Source: Mycolicibacter longobardus (lineage in GTDB: Bacteria; Actinomycetota; Actinomycetes; Mycobacteriales; Mycobacteriaceae). From it: a stretch of DNA of 64,000 nucleotides. The notes below the pieces were generated by a model that was not told the origin of the DNA, made no database searches, and saw only the letters and a list, made by a program, of their open reading frames with translations. The translations under genes and the position numbers were made by a program. Positions within the stretch are counted from its first letter, which is position 1, and each line of letters starts with the position of its first letter. The DNA lies in NCBI RefSeq assembly GCF_002102265.1, contig NZ_LQPG01000019.1, positions 1 to 64,000 on the forward strand, read 5' to 3'. Shown piece by piece: positions 1 through 10,101 of this stretch.

Positions 1-1
1 C

Positions 2-64
2 CCCGCCGAAGAACTCGACCGACTACTGTCAGACCCGTCCACATTCGTTGCAGCGACCGCCTGA
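2..64 (+). CDS. C-terminal end of an unidentified protein (cut by window edge)
   Basis: Twenty codons are open from the left edge to a TGA at 62-64; the visible tail is rich in D, E, L and A and ends in FVAATA. The product cannot be identified from this fragment. It converges on the aldose epimerase gene, with a palindromic repeat half between them. The stop codon lies in a perfect 14-base palindrome (59-72). Confidence 0.45.
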   Translation, partial: PAEELDRLLSDPSTFVAATA

Positions 65-70
65 ATTCAG

Positions 71-102
71 GCGCACTTCTTCGCCATGGACGCAGAGTCA
101 GC
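71..102. repeat. Half copy of dispersed palindromic repeat (GGACGCAGAGTCA family)
   Basis: This stretch matches the right arm of the palindromes at 17031-17093 and 37130-37192, including the core TGGACGCAGAGTCA. It sits between two convergent genes, and its TCA (98-100) is the stop codon of the minus-strand epimerase. The left arm is missing or diverged. Confidence 0.6.
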
Positions 103-1003
103 GGAGACGGATGGAGAACTGAGCCACACCGGGTTCACCCGGGCGGGCCACGTCGTAGCCGCCGCGGCGCAGTGCATCGGTGGGCGCGGCCATCGGCTCG
201 AAGCAGACCACGTCCTCGGCGGCTGGGGCATAGATCTGCGCTGCCGGATATCCCTGATCGAAGCGCACCTCGATGCGCCGGCCGCCGCCGGATACCGCGA
301 ACTCCGCCCCGGCCGGAACCTCGTCGAAACCGTGGTCGAAAACCTTGTTGCCCAACAATTCCGTGGTGGCCGGGTGGGGCTCGACCGCCCCGGTGGGTAT
401 GCCGCGGGCGTCCACGATCCGAGACCGCATGGCCGGGGTCTCGATGAGCCACTGTGACCGGGGCACACCGGGAAGCCGTAGATACGGGTGGAAGCCGAAG
501 CACAGCGGCACCGCCGTCTCGGTCGTGGCGGTGACCGCGGTGCGTACCGTCAGAGTGCGGTCCGTCAGGGTGATCGCGATCTCCAGCAGGTGCGGGAAGG
601 GAAAGGACGCCAGCAGCTCGGGCCGCGACCCGAAGTCCAGTTCCGCCGTCAACGACGACGCCGACTGCTCGCTCACCCGCCAGCCGTCATCTCCGGCTAG
701 CGTGCCGTGGATCGGGGCGCCATGCTCGTCGGCGTGCACCCCGCCGGTTCCGGGGGTGAGCGTGACGTCGGCTCCTTCCACCCGGTATCCGTTGCCACTC
801 AAACGATTCGCCCACGGATACAGCAGTGGTATGCCCATGGTCTTCTGGTCGGAGACGTAGGCTGCCAGGCCCCTGCGCTGGCCGAGCAGTTCCACACCGC
901 CGTCGGACAGCGAGGTTCCGATCATGCCGGCCTTCGGGACGAACGTCGCCGTCAGCGGCGACGACGGATCGGACAGCAGACAGGCTTGCGGATCGCTCAC
1001 CAT
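98..1003 (-). CDS. Aldose 1-epimerase family protein
   Basis: A 301-residue protein of the galactose mutarotase/YeaD-like fold. These enzymes interconvert alpha and beta anomers of hexoses or hexose phosphates in the cytoplasm. Family features are visible: a PLLYPWANRL segment, a first His in the HGAPIHG region (about residue 80), a second His in FGFHPYL, and a Glu in VCFEPM near the C-terminus, the usual general base. The ATG at 1003-1001 was chosen because it overlaps the TGA of the upstream flavohaemoprotein gene by one base (TGATG), implying translational coupling; the longer upstream reading is antisense-like sequence inside that gene. The sugar substrate cannot be told from sequence. 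Confidence 0.85.
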   Translation of the reverse strand: MVSDPQACLLSDPSSPLTATFVPKAGMIGTSLSDGGVELLGQRRGLAAYVSDQKTMGIPLLYPWANRLSGNGYRVEGADVTLTPGTGGVHADEHGAPIHGTLAGDDGWRVSEQSASSLTAELDFGSRPELLASFPFPHLLEIAITLTDRTLTVRTAVTATTETAVPLCFGFHPYLRLPGVPRSQWLIETPAMRSRIVDARGIPTGAVEPHPATTELLGNKVFDHGFDEVPAGAEFAVSGGGRRIEVRFDQGYPAAQIYAPAAEDVVCFEPMAAPTDALRRGGYDVARPGEPGVAQFSIRLR

Positions 1004-2169
1004 CACTCCGACAGCGGGTCGTGTTGAATGCGATGCGCGGGAGCGCCTTTGGCGATCAGTGCGGCCTCGGTGGCCCGCGTCATCTTCGGCCCGCCGCAGA
1101 TCAGGATCTGCCGATCGCCCCAGCCGCCGTACCGGGTGACCACCTCGGCAAGCCGTCCGGTCTGGCGTACATGCAGCCCCCGCGGTGGGGCCACCTCGGG
1201 GTAGTCGGCGGCCCACTGCGGGTCGGCGGAGTACTCCGAGACCGGGGTCACCGACAGCCACGGGTTGTGCACCGCGATCTGCCACAGGGTGGGCAGGTCG
1301 TAGAGCTCGCATGGGTACCGGCCGCCGAAGAACAGGTGCACGCGCGGGTTCACGCCCCACCGCGTGAGGTCCATGATGATCGCCCGCAGCGGCGCCAGAC
1401 CGGTGCTGCCGGCGACCATCAGCACGTCGCCGGCGTCGCGGTCGACATGCAGGCCGCCGTGCGGACTGGACAGTCGCCAGCGGTCACCGGGCCGGGTCTC
1501 GTTGACGATCGCGGTGCTGACCAGCCCTGCGGAGACCGCTCGCACGTGAAACTCGATCGCTCCGGTCTCGTCGGCGGGGATGCTCGGGCTCAGGTACCGC
1601 CATGATCGCGGGCACTGCGGCACCTCGACCTTGACGTACTGGCCGGGGTGATAGGGCAGCGGGGAATCCAGCTGCAGCCGGACAACAGCCAGGTCGCGGG
1701 AGACCCGCAGGTGTTCGACGACGGTGCCGTCCCACCAGGCCGGGCCCTCCTCGGCGTCGGCGGCACCGCCCATCACCCCGGTGATCAGATTCAGTGACTC
1801 GCGAGCGGCCTCGTCGACGGCGTCGGTCCAGTCGTCGCTCAGCTCGTCGCGCAGGGCGGCGTAGAGCACCCGGCACATGGAGTCGTAATGCTGTTGCATC
1901 ACACCGTATTTACGATGATCACGGCCGAGTTGAGCCAGAAACGACACCGGTTCCTGGGCGCGTTGGGCGATGAACTCGCCGTACACCCAGCTCATGGCCT
2001 GAGCGAAGGCGATGCGGGTGGCGGCCAGGTCTGCGGGGAACAGATCGCGGGTCGACGGGTTGGCGCCGAACCAGCGGGTGAAGAGGCGGCCGACGAAGCT
2101 CTGGGCGCTGTCCGGGGCCGTGAAGTTGTCGCGCAGCACCTGTAGTGCATCACGGTCGTCAAGGCCCAC
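1003..2169 (-). CDS. Flavohaemoprotein-type oxidoreductase (Rv0385-like)
   Basis: A 388-residue protein with an N-terminal globin domain (about 1-135; proximal His85 in GRDHRKYG) joined to a ferredoxin-reductase domain with an FAD-binding RSWRYLS segment (about 188-194) and an NAD(P)-binding GSTGLAP loop (254-260), then CGGP near the C-terminus. Length and layout match M. tuberculosis Rv0385, a type II flavohaemoglobin. Such proteins have been reported to lack strong NO dioxygenase activity and to use D-lactate; that is family knowledge, not visible here. The GTG at 2169 gives the family's VGLDDRDAL start. It is divergent from the crotonase gene (54-bp gap) and coupled to the epimerase gene. 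Confidence 0.88.
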   Translation of the reverse strand: MGLDDRDALQVLRDNFTAPDSAQSFVGRLFTRWFGANPSTRDLFPADLAATRIAFAQAMSWVYGEFIAQRAQEPVSFLAQLGRDHRKYGVMQQHYDSMCRVLYAALRDELSDDWTDAVDEAARESLNLITGVMGGAADAEEGPAWWDGTVVEHLRVSRDLAVVRLQLDSPLPYHPGQYVKVEVPQCPRSWRYLSPSIPADETGAIEFHVRAVSAGLVSTAIVNETRPGDRWRLSSPHGGLHVDRDAGDVLMVAGSTGLAPLRAIIMDLTRWGVNPRVHLFFGGRYPCELYDLPTLWQIAVHNPWLSVTPVSEYSADPQWAADYPEVAPPRGLHVRQTGRLAEVVTRYGGWGDRQILICGGPKMTRATEAALIAKGAPAHRIQHDPLSE

Positions 2170-2223
2170 GGTCGCGATCCTAAAGCGTCCCGCCCACGGG
2201 CGACGTCGACGTACCGTGAGGCC

Positions 2224-3006
2224 ATGGGCTATGAGTACATCGAGGTCAGCCGCAGTGGCGATTTCACGACGATCACGATGAACCGACCGGAGCAGCGCAA
2301 CGCGCTCTCCCGCGCCCACCTCGCAGAGCTCACCGCGGCGTTCCGCGCGGTCGGCGACAGTGATGCGCGGGGCGTCGTGCTGGCCGGCAACGGTCCGGTC
2401 TTCAGTGCGGGGCATGACTTCGCTGAGATGGCGGATGCCGATCATGCCGCCATGCGACGGCTGCTGACCATCTGCACGGAGTTGATGGTCACCATGCAGC
2501 AGATCCCGCAACCGGTGGTGGCCCGGGTCCACGGATTGGCGACCGCGGCAGGCTGCCAACTGGTGGCCAGTGCCGACCTGGCGGTCGCCGCGGACACCGC
2601 CGCCTTCGCCGCGCCCGGCGGCAAGGCCGGTCTGTTCTGCCACACTCCGATGGTTGCGATCGCTCGCAATATCGGCCGCAAACGGGCCGCGGAGCTGGCG
2701 CTTTCGGGTGATGTGATCGACGCGGCGACCGCGCTGGACTGGGGCCTGGTCAACCAGGTGGTGCCGGTCGGGCAGCTCGACAGCGCGGTCGCGGAGCTGC
2801 TCGAGCGGGTCACCCGCGGGAGTGCGGAAAGCAAGGGGCTGGGCAAGCAGGCGTTGTACACCCAGCTCGATCTCGACCAGAACGCCGCGTATGCCTACGC
2901 GATCGAAGTCATGGCGGCAGCAAGTCAACTCCCCGATGCCCGCGAGGGCGCCCGGGCGTTCCTGGAGAAGCGCAAGCCGGAGTGGCGACGAGACTACAAA
3001 CCGTGA
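2224..3006 (+). CDS. Crotonase-fold protein, ECHDC3-like (annotated as enoyl-CoA hydratase)
   Basis: A 260-residue crotonase-superfamily protein with oxyanion-hole segments at SAGHDFAEM (61-69) and HGLATAAGCQ (103-112). Classical enoyl-CoA hydratases carry two catalytic Glu residues in GGGCE and in the following PE segment. Here these positions read Gln112 (AGCQLVA) and Gly-Gly-Lys (APGGKAG, 130-136). The combination ATAAGCQLVAS plus GLFC is typical of the ECHDC3 branch, whose reaction is not settled. Hydratase activity is therefore doubtful. The ATG at 2224 gives a start typical of the family. The 3' end overlaps the convergent GAP-family gene by 13 bases. Confidence 0.85.
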   Translation: MGYEYIEVSRSGDFTTITMNRPEQRNALSRAHLAELTAAFRAVGDSDARGVVLAGNGPVFSAGHDFAEMADADHAAMRRLLTICTELMVTMQQIPQPVVARVHGLATAAGCQLVASADLAVAADTAAFAAPGGKAGLFCHTPMVAIARNIGRKRAAELALSGDVIDAATALDWGLVNQVVPVGQLDSAVAELLERVTRGSAESKGLGKQALYTQLDLDQNAAYAYAIEVMAAASQLPDAREGARAFLEKRKPEWRRDYKP

Positions 3007-3665
3007 ATTCCGTTGTAGACCACCATCGCACCGATGAGGACCAGGACGACGGCGACCAGCGCGGCGTGCTGCTGCTCCATCCACTCCTTGAGCCGGTTCA
3101 GCGCCGGATCCAGCCGGTGGCTGGCGGCCAGGTAGCCCAGAATCGGGATCACCACCGTGGATGCGGCGAGAGCGACGAAGAACACGGCCGCCGGCCAACT
3201 GTCCGCGACGCCTACACCGGCGCTGCCGATGGCCAGTCCGGCCGCTGCGCACATGAGCAGTACCTCCGGCCGTATCACGGCCAGCGCCGCGGCCGTCAGC
3301 CCGGCACGCAGCGGGGTCATCGAGGTGAATGAGCGCATCCAGCTTGGCATCTCGCTGTGCCGGTTCCTGGCCGTCCAGCGGTAGATGCCGAACGCGATCA
3401 GCGCCGTACCGACGACGATTCGCAGCCACGACGCCCAACTCGGCGGCGTGGTGCGCAACCCGCCCAGCAGACCGGACGCGCCTACGAAGGCCGCGGTAAG
3501 TGCCGCCAGACCCGCCAGCCAGCCGATCAGAAATGCCAGGCCCGTCTCGCGCGGGCGTGCGGTGTGCAGCACCAGCACCGCCGGAATAACGGTGATCGGG
3601 GAGAGCGCCACCACCAGCGCGAGCGGAATCAACGCAGGCCACACCGAACCCAGGCTGGTCGTCAT
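2994..3665 (-). CDS. GAP/Sap-family membrane protein
   Basis: A 223-residue integral membrane protein with about six hydrophobic segments and the N-terminal pattern LIPLALVVALSPITVIPAVLVL typical of the GAP (Sap, sulfolipid-1-addressing) family. In mycobacteria this family is linked to transport of cell-wall glycolipids such as SL-1 or GPLs. No lipid gene cluster is adjacent, so the substrate is unknown. The start was set at the ATG at 3665 (MTTSLGS), which leaves a normal first membrane segment; an upstream in-frame start would add 11 residues. Its promoter region is shared with the divergent membrane protein at 3765, and a palindrome lies between them. Confidence 0.75.
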   Translation of the reverse strand: MTTSLGSVWPALIPLALVVALSPITVIPAVLVLHTARPRETGLAFLIGWLAGLAALTAAFVGASGLLGGLRTTPPSWASWLRIVVGTALIAFGIYRWTARNRHSEMPSWMRSFTSMTPLRAGLTAAALAVIRPEVLLMCAAAGLAIGSAGVGVADSWPAAVFFVALAASTVVIPILGYLAASHRLDPALNRLKEWMEQQHAALVAVVLVLIGAMVVYNGIHGL

Positions 3666-3716
3666 GGCAGCACCGTAGCCCACCGGGTTCCCGCCCACGC
3701 GTCTCCCTTGCCAGAT

Positions 3717-3735
3717 ACCTATACGGGGTATAGGT
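3717..3735. promoter_or_regulatory. Perfect palindromic operator candidate ACCTATAC-GGG-GTATAGGT
   Basis: Two 8-base arms are exact inverse complements around a GGG centre, 30 bases before the start of the CC-motif membrane protein and 51 bases from the start of the divergent GAP gene. The flanked G-tract with TATA ends resembles operators of CsoR/RcnR/CstR-type metal or sulfide sensors. The cognate regulator is not in the window, apart from the TetR gene downstream, which is a different family. Confidence 0.6.
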
Positions 3736-3764
3736 TTGGCAGCGGCACCTAGCGGAAGGCGGAG

Positions 3765-4235
3765 ATGTCCCCCACTTCAGAATGTCGCGATCGGCCGGTG
3801 AGACCTGCCGGTCGTCGGTTCGGGATGGCGGGAGTGCTTGCCGCACTGACCTGTACGTTGGCCTGCTGCCTCCCGGCGATCCTGGTGGCGCTCGGGGCCG
3901 GCGCCTCTGCCGCCGGGGGTGTGGGTCACGCTGCGCACGGTGGTGCGCAGTCCCAGGGTTGGTTCGCCGCCGTGCTGGACGTGCTGCACCGGATCAGCCC
4001 GGGGCTGCTGCTCGCGTCGATTGTCCTGGTGGCCGTGGCGTTCGCCATGAGGCGGCGCGCGGCTATCCTCCCGGCGCTGGTGGCTGGGGTTGTGCTCTAT
4101 CTGAGTGTGCACGGCCAGACCGATCCGGCCGTGATGTACGCCGGGATGGCGCTGGGCTACGGCGCCTGGATCGCCCTATACCTGTGGACGCGTCCGCGGC
4201 CCGGCGCCGGGTCGTGCGAGAAGTCAGTTCTTTGA
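3765..4235 (+). CDS. Small membrane protein with CCLP motif, possible metal-related function
   Basis: A 156-residue protein with four predicted membrane segments (about 20-45, 75-92, 96-112, 122-140). The first contains paired cysteines followed by proline (LACCLPAILVALG), reminiscent of MerC/MerT-type metal-handling proteins, and a His-rich loop (GHAAHGG) follows. One further Cys lies near the C-terminus. A GGAAGGCGGAG ribosome site precedes the ATG. The upstream CsoR-like palindrome also suggests metal or thiol control. Function is inferred from these motifs only. The gene overlaps the convergent TetR gene by 12 bases. Confidence 0.65.
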   Translation: MSPTSECRDRPVRPAGRRFGMAGVLAALTCTLACCLPAILVALGAGASAAGGVGHAAHGGAQSQGWFAAVLDVLHRISPGLLLASIVLVAVAFAMRRRAAILPALVAGVVLYLSVHGQTDPAVMYAGMALGYGAWIALYLWTRPRPGAGSCEKSVL

Positions 4236-4841
4236 CGGGCTCGCCGCGCGCAGCTCGGCTCGTACCAGACCGGCTGCGAACGCCACCAGCTCGGCGCGGC
4301 TGACGTGCAGTCGACCGTCGGCCCAGTCGAGAACCAGCGCGGTGAGCGCTCCGGACAGGGCGCTGGCGCTCATGGCTCGCGCGGCGGCGGCGGGAGACGA
4401 ATTCCCGGCGCCGGACGGGCCGACCAGTGCGCTGAGCAGGCCGGGCAGGACTTCGGCGCGATGATCGGCGAGCAGACTGCTGGACTGCGGCTCGCGCAGC
4501 AGGATCCGCAGCCGACGCGGGTCCTCCTCGAAATAGGCTGACGCGCTGTCGAGTGCCGCGCTGATCGGAGACGGTTTGCCGGCGACGCCGGCCATGATGG
4601 CGAGCAGTTCGGCGTTGCACTGGTCGTAGACGGCCAGGATCAGCTCGTCGGTGTCACTGAAGCTTTCATAGAAGTAGCGAAGGCTGAGCCCGGCGTGGCG
4701 GCATGCCGCGCGCATGGTGACGCCGGCCGTGCCCGCGGTGCCCATCAGTTCCACCCCGGCCTCGATCAGTTGAGCCCGACGTGCCTGGGCCCGGGCATCA
4801 TGGGTCTGGCCGCGCCACACCCGCGGCTCTCGGTCGACCAT
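4224..4841 (-). CDS. TetR-family transcriptional regulator
   Basis: A 205-residue protein with an N-terminal TetR helix-turn-helix (about residues 31-60: VTMRAACRHAGLSLRYFYESF) and a variable all-helical ligand domain. The ATG at 4841 was preferred over the TTG four codons upstream because a GGAGG box lies just ahead of it. It is divergent from clpB with about 290 bp between. A GGAATC-GACT-GATTCC inverted repeat 60 bases upstream is a likely autoregulatory operator. The ligand is unknown; the nearest candidate target is the gene itself or the convergent membrane protein. Confidence 0.82.
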   Translation of the reverse strand: MVDREPRVWRGQTHDARAQARRAQLIEAGVELMGTAGTAGVTMRAACRHAGLSLRYFYESFSDTDELILAVYDQCNAELLAIMAGVAGKPSPISAALDSASAYFEEDPRRLRILLREPQSSSLLADHRAEVLPGLLSALVGPSGAGNSSPAAAARAMSASALSGALTALVLDWADGRLHVSRAELVAFAAGLVRAELRAASPSKN

Positions 4842-4901
4842 GTGCACCTCCAAATCGGGGCAAGGCTTGAGGATACGTTTGCCCGCCTGCTACGCATTCT
4901 A

Positions 4902-4917
4902 GGAATCGACTGATTCC
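4902..4917. promoter_or_regulatory. Inverted repeat GGAATC-N4-GATTCC upstream of TetR gene
   Basis: Two 6-base arms are exact inverse complements with a 4-base centre, located 61 bases upstream of the TetR start. Size and position are typical of a TetR autoregulatory operator. No experimental support is available here. Confidence 0.5.
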
Positions 4918-4943
4918 AGTTTGAGCTGACAGCCGCGAGCAGT

Positions 4944-5006
4944 CCCCCGCAAGCGGGAGGTACCCCCAAGAGAATCGCACCGTGCGGCAGCGCGGAGTGC
5001 GATTCT
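4944..5006. repeat. Two hairpin-forming repeats upstream of clpB
   Basis: The first hairpin (CCCCCGC-AA-GCGGGAGG, 4944-4960) resembles a small mycobacterial intergenic repeat. The second is an exact 10-base inverted repeat, AGAATCGCAC (4971-4980) and GTGCGATTCT (4997-5006), with a 16-base loop. Both lie upstream of the HspR-like site and could separate the divergent TetR and clpB transcripts. Confidence 0.5.
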
Positions 5007-5030
5007 GCGTCTGCTCGGCACAAAAATGGA

Positions 5031-5063
5031 CTTGAGCGGAACAGACTCAACCTTGACGGCGTT
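5031..5063 (+). promoter_or_regulatory. HspR (HAIR-like) operator overlapping a SigH-type promoter for clpB
   Basis: CTTGAGC-N7-ACTCAAC (5031-5051) matches the HAIR consensus CTTGAGT-N7-ACTCAAG with one difference in each arm. Inside its spacer starts GGAACA (5038-5043), followed 16 bases later by CGTT (5060-5063), matching the SigH pattern GGAAYA-N16/17-CGTT. The repressor site thus covers the -35 element. This agrees with the known heat-shock and SigH control of mycobacterial clpB. The start codon follows 66 bases after the -10. Confidence 0.8.
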
Positions 5064-5129
5064 GAACAACCCGACAAGCATTTTTCCCGGGCTCTTCCAG
5101 GCCCGCTCTGACCCCGAAATGGAGGTGTC

Positions 5130-7676
<2,547 letters not shown>

Positions 7677-7702
7677 CGGTTCCGGCTGGAAAGGCCGGCT
7701 CA

Positions 7703-7744
7703 AAAGGCAAGGTCCCCCGAATGATTTCGGGGGACCTTGCCTTT
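7703..7744 (+). terminator. Strong hairpin terminator after clpB
   Basis: A perfect 19-base stem (7703-7721 with 7726-7744) with a TGAT loop starts 26 bases after the clpB stop. The A-rich 5' foot and T-rich 3' foot (CCTTTGCC) resemble a mycobacterial intrinsic terminator. It would isolate clpB from the protease gene. Confidence 0.8.
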
Positions 7745-7845
7745 GCCTACTTTTGCGTGGGCTCCCTTTGCAGATGCGGTGTTGAAGCTGATCGGTTAGC
7801 CTGACGGTTACTGAGAAAATCCGGCAGTTCATCGGAGGGGTAACC

Positions 7846-9108
7846 ATGTCAGCTCGTCGCCACCGCTTGGTGGGTGCAATCAGCGCTGCTGGCGCGTTCC
7901 TGGCATTGAGCACCCCCGCCCCGGCCGCAAACGCTGACTGGGACGACCTTTTCCAGCCGATCCTCGATGCGTTTTCCTTCGTCGACCCGGGGATCGCTGC
8001 CGACACCGATCCGGGTTCGTCCCTGGCCTCGCTGGACTCGCTGTTCGACGGCTGGTACCAGAACCTCGTCTACACCCCGCTCAACAGCATCGCGCCGTGG
8101 CTGTTCGCTACGAGTGATGTACCGGGCAGTGCCGTTGCGTACGGTCCGGACACCCCGGTCGACCAACTCCCCACCAGCTTCACCGTCCCGATGGACGTCA
8201 ATCTGACCACCCAGCCGGTGGTCAATGTCTCGGTGGGCGGCGGCGCGCAGACCGAGGTACTGGTGGACACCGGCGCTGCCGGGCTGGTCATACCGATCTG
8301 GAACATCAACCCCTTCGGCATCACCGGCCTGCCGACCGGCTTCAACATCGGCCAGTTCGGCGGCTACCTGAACTACTTCTACCTGGAACTGCCCACCACC
8401 GTTACCTTCGACGGCTTCGACGCGGACGGTGTCGCGGGCTCAGTCACCGCCGACACCTCGGTCGCCGCGGTGCTCTTCGCGTTCCCGGCGGACTTCAACA
8501 TCTTCGGGCCGTGGTCTATCGAGGACTATCTGGCCGGCACCTCCACCGGCATCCTGGGGATCGGGCCCAACGCGCTCGGGCCCACCGTGGACCACATTCC
8601 GACCGCTGACCTGCCAGGTGAGCTCGGTAAGGGCGTGTTGATCGACCAGCCGGGCGGCCAGCTGGTCTTTGGGGCCAACCCGCTGGAGGGCGGGATCGTG
8701 GTTCAGGGGGCGCCGTGGTCCACCCTGCACGTGAGCCTCAACGGGGCAAACCCGACACCGGTCAACTCGGTGATCGACTCGGGTGGTGTGTTCGGCACCA
8801 TGCCGCGGTCGGTGCTCACTGCTGCGGGCGTAACTCCGACCGCCAACGGATCTCTGCCGGTCGGGACGACCGTGCAGGTCTACACCCCCGGCGGGCAGCT
8901 GCTGTACGAGTACACCATCGGCGAGACCAGGTATCCGGGGGACCAGGACCCGCAGGACTGGCCTCTGCTTCGTAGCCCGGTCGTGATCAACAGCGGCGGC
9001 ATGAACACCGGAAACTTCTTGTTCGCCCAGCAGCCGGTCTACATCGACTACACCGCGCCCGACGGCAAGGGGCTCACCATCATCGGTGGCACCCCCATCG
9101 AATTGTGA
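7846..9108 (+). CDS. Exported PecA-like aspartic protease without a PE domain
   Basis: A 420-residue protein with a Sec signal peptide (basic start, hydrophobic core to residue 28, AANA cleavage) followed by ADWDDLFQP, a mature N-terminus like that of two other exported proteins in this window. A pepsin-type fold follows: first catalytic motif VDTGAAGLV (Asp141), the GILGIG segment (235-240) common in aspartic proteases, and a second motif IDSGGVFGT (Asp311). The domain resembles the protease part of PE_PGRS35/PecA, which cleaves PE_PGRS proteins at the mycobacterial surface; there it is fused to a PE domain, here to a signal peptide. A GGAGGGG site precedes the ATG. It is inserted between clpB and ttfA. 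Its substrate is unknown. Confidence 0.8.
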   Translation: MSARRHRLVGAISAAGAFLALSTPAPAANADWDDLFQPILDAFSFVDPGIAADTDPGSSLASLDSLFDGWYQNLVYTPLNSIAPWLFATSDVPGSAVAYGPDTPVDQLPTSFTVPMDVNLTTQPVVNVSVGGGAQTEVLVDTGAAGLVIPIWNINPFGITGLPTGFNIGQFGGYLNYFYLELPTTVTFDGFDADGVAGSVTADTSVAAVLFAFPADFNIFGPWSIEDYLAGTSTGILGIGPNALGPTVDHIPTADLPGELGKGVLIDQPGGQLVFGANPLEGGIVVQGAPWSTLHVSLNGANPTPVNSVIDSGGVFGTMPRSVLTAAGVTPTANGSLPVGTTVQVYTPGGQLLYEYTIGETRYPGDQDPQDWPLLRSPVVINSGGMNTGNFLFAQQPVYIDYTAPDGKGLTIIGGTPIEL

Positions 9109-9181
9109 TGTTGACCTGTTGGAACACTGCTGATGCACGGTTGTGACCAGCCAGCGTTCTCGGTTCGGGGCCGAGAGCAGA

Positions 9182-9187
9182 TACGCT
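9182..9187 (+). promoter_or_regulatory. Candidate -10 element (TACGCT) of leaderless ttfA
   Basis: A TANNNT hexamer ends seven bases before the ttfA ATG and no ribosome-binding site is present, the usual arrangement of leaderless mycobacterial transcripts. Confidence 0.45.
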
Positions 9188-9194
9188 AGGTCCA

Positions 9195-10079
9195 ATGGTC
9201 CCGCTCTGGTTCACGCTGTCCGCGCTGTGTTTTGTCGGCGCGGCGGTGCTGCTGTACGTGGACATCGACCAGCGTCGCGGCCGCAGCCGGCGACGTAAGT
9301 CCTGGGCGCGCTCGCACGGCTTCGACTTCGAACCGGAGTCCACTGAGATCCTGCGGCGCTGGAAGCGCGGCGTGATGTCGACGGTCGGCGACGCTCCGGT
9401 CCGCAACGTGGTGCTCGGCCAGATTCGCGGCGAGGCCGTCTACATCTTCGACCTGGACGAAGTGGCGACGGTGATCGCACTGCACCGCAGGGTCAGCACC
9501 AATGTGGTGGTCGACGTGCGGCTCAAGGGGCTCAAGGAGCCGCGGGAGAACGACATCTGGCTGCTCGGCGCGATCGGTCCCCGGATGGTGTACTCCACCA
9601 ACCTGGACGCGGCGCGGCGCGCGTGCGACCGGCGGATGGTCACCTTCGCCCACACCGCCCCGGACTGCGCGGAGATCATGTGGAACGAGGCGAACTGGAC
9701 TCTGGTGAGCATGCCCATCGCCAGCACCCGCGCCCAGTGGGACGAGGGTCTGCGCAGCGTTCGCCAGTTCAACGACCTGCTGCGGGTGCTGCCGCCGACG
9801 CCGCGGCGCCAGCCGGCCGAAGCGGCGGCGGCCTCAGCGGGCCGGCGCAACGGGCAGCCCAGCCGTCCGCTCGGTTCGGCCGGTGCGGTCGAATCGCTCG
9901 ACGACAGCGACGCCGAACAGGTCCCGGCACCGTCCCGGGCCGCGACTCCTCCGCTGGGTAACACCGCCCCGGCCGCCGAGCCGCGGCCGCGCCGCCGGAC
10001 GAGCCGGGATGAGTCGTCGGGCGTGCTGCGTTCCTCTGCCGGTCGCAACGGCCGGCAGACCGCGCACCATCAGCGCTGA
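9195..10079 (+). CDS. ttfA: TMM transport factor A, MmpL3 partner
   Basis: A 294-residue protein homologous to Rv0383c/MSMEG_0736 (TtfA), which binds the trehalose monomycolate flippase MmpL3 and is needed for mycolate export. It has one N-terminal membrane anchor (residues 4-22), a cytoplasmic globular domain (about 45-200), and a disordered Arg/Pro/Ala-rich C-terminal tail (200-294). Its place between clpB and pyrE supports the assignment, as in H37Rv. The ATG at 9195 lies just after a TACGCT hexamer, suggesting a leaderless mRNA. The SDR and pyrE genes follow closely. Confidence 0.9.
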   Translation: MVPLWFTLSALCFVGAAVLLYVDIDQRRGRSRRRKSWARSHGFDFEPESTEILRRWKRGVMSTVGDAPVRNVVLGQIRGEAVYIFDLDEVATVIALHRRVSTNVVVDVRLKGLKEPRENDIWLLGAIGPRMVYSTNLDAARRACDRRMVTFAHTAPDCAEIMWNEANWTLVSMPIASTRAQWDEGLRSVRQFNDLLRVLPPTPRRQPAEAAAASAGRRNGQPSRPLGSAGAVESLDDSDAEQVPAPSRAATPPLGNTAPAAEPRPRRRTSRDESSGVLRSSAGRNGRQTAHHQR

Positions 10080-10088
10080 CAGCCTCGT

Positions 10089-10094
10089 TAGGCT
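10089..10094 (+). promoter_or_regulatory. Candidate -10 element (TAGGCT) of the SDR gene
   Basis: A TANNNT hexamer ends seven bases before the SDR start codon, in the 22-base gap after ttfA, with no Shine-Dalgarno sequence. It could give a second leaderless start inside the ttfA-pyrE cluster. Confidence 0.4.
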
Positions 10095-10101
10095 GTCCGT
10101 C

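Noticed and set aside
2170..3846. 947-residue extension upstream of the flavohaemoprotein
   Set aside because: It runs antisense through the crotonase gene; the globin domain begins at GTG 2169.
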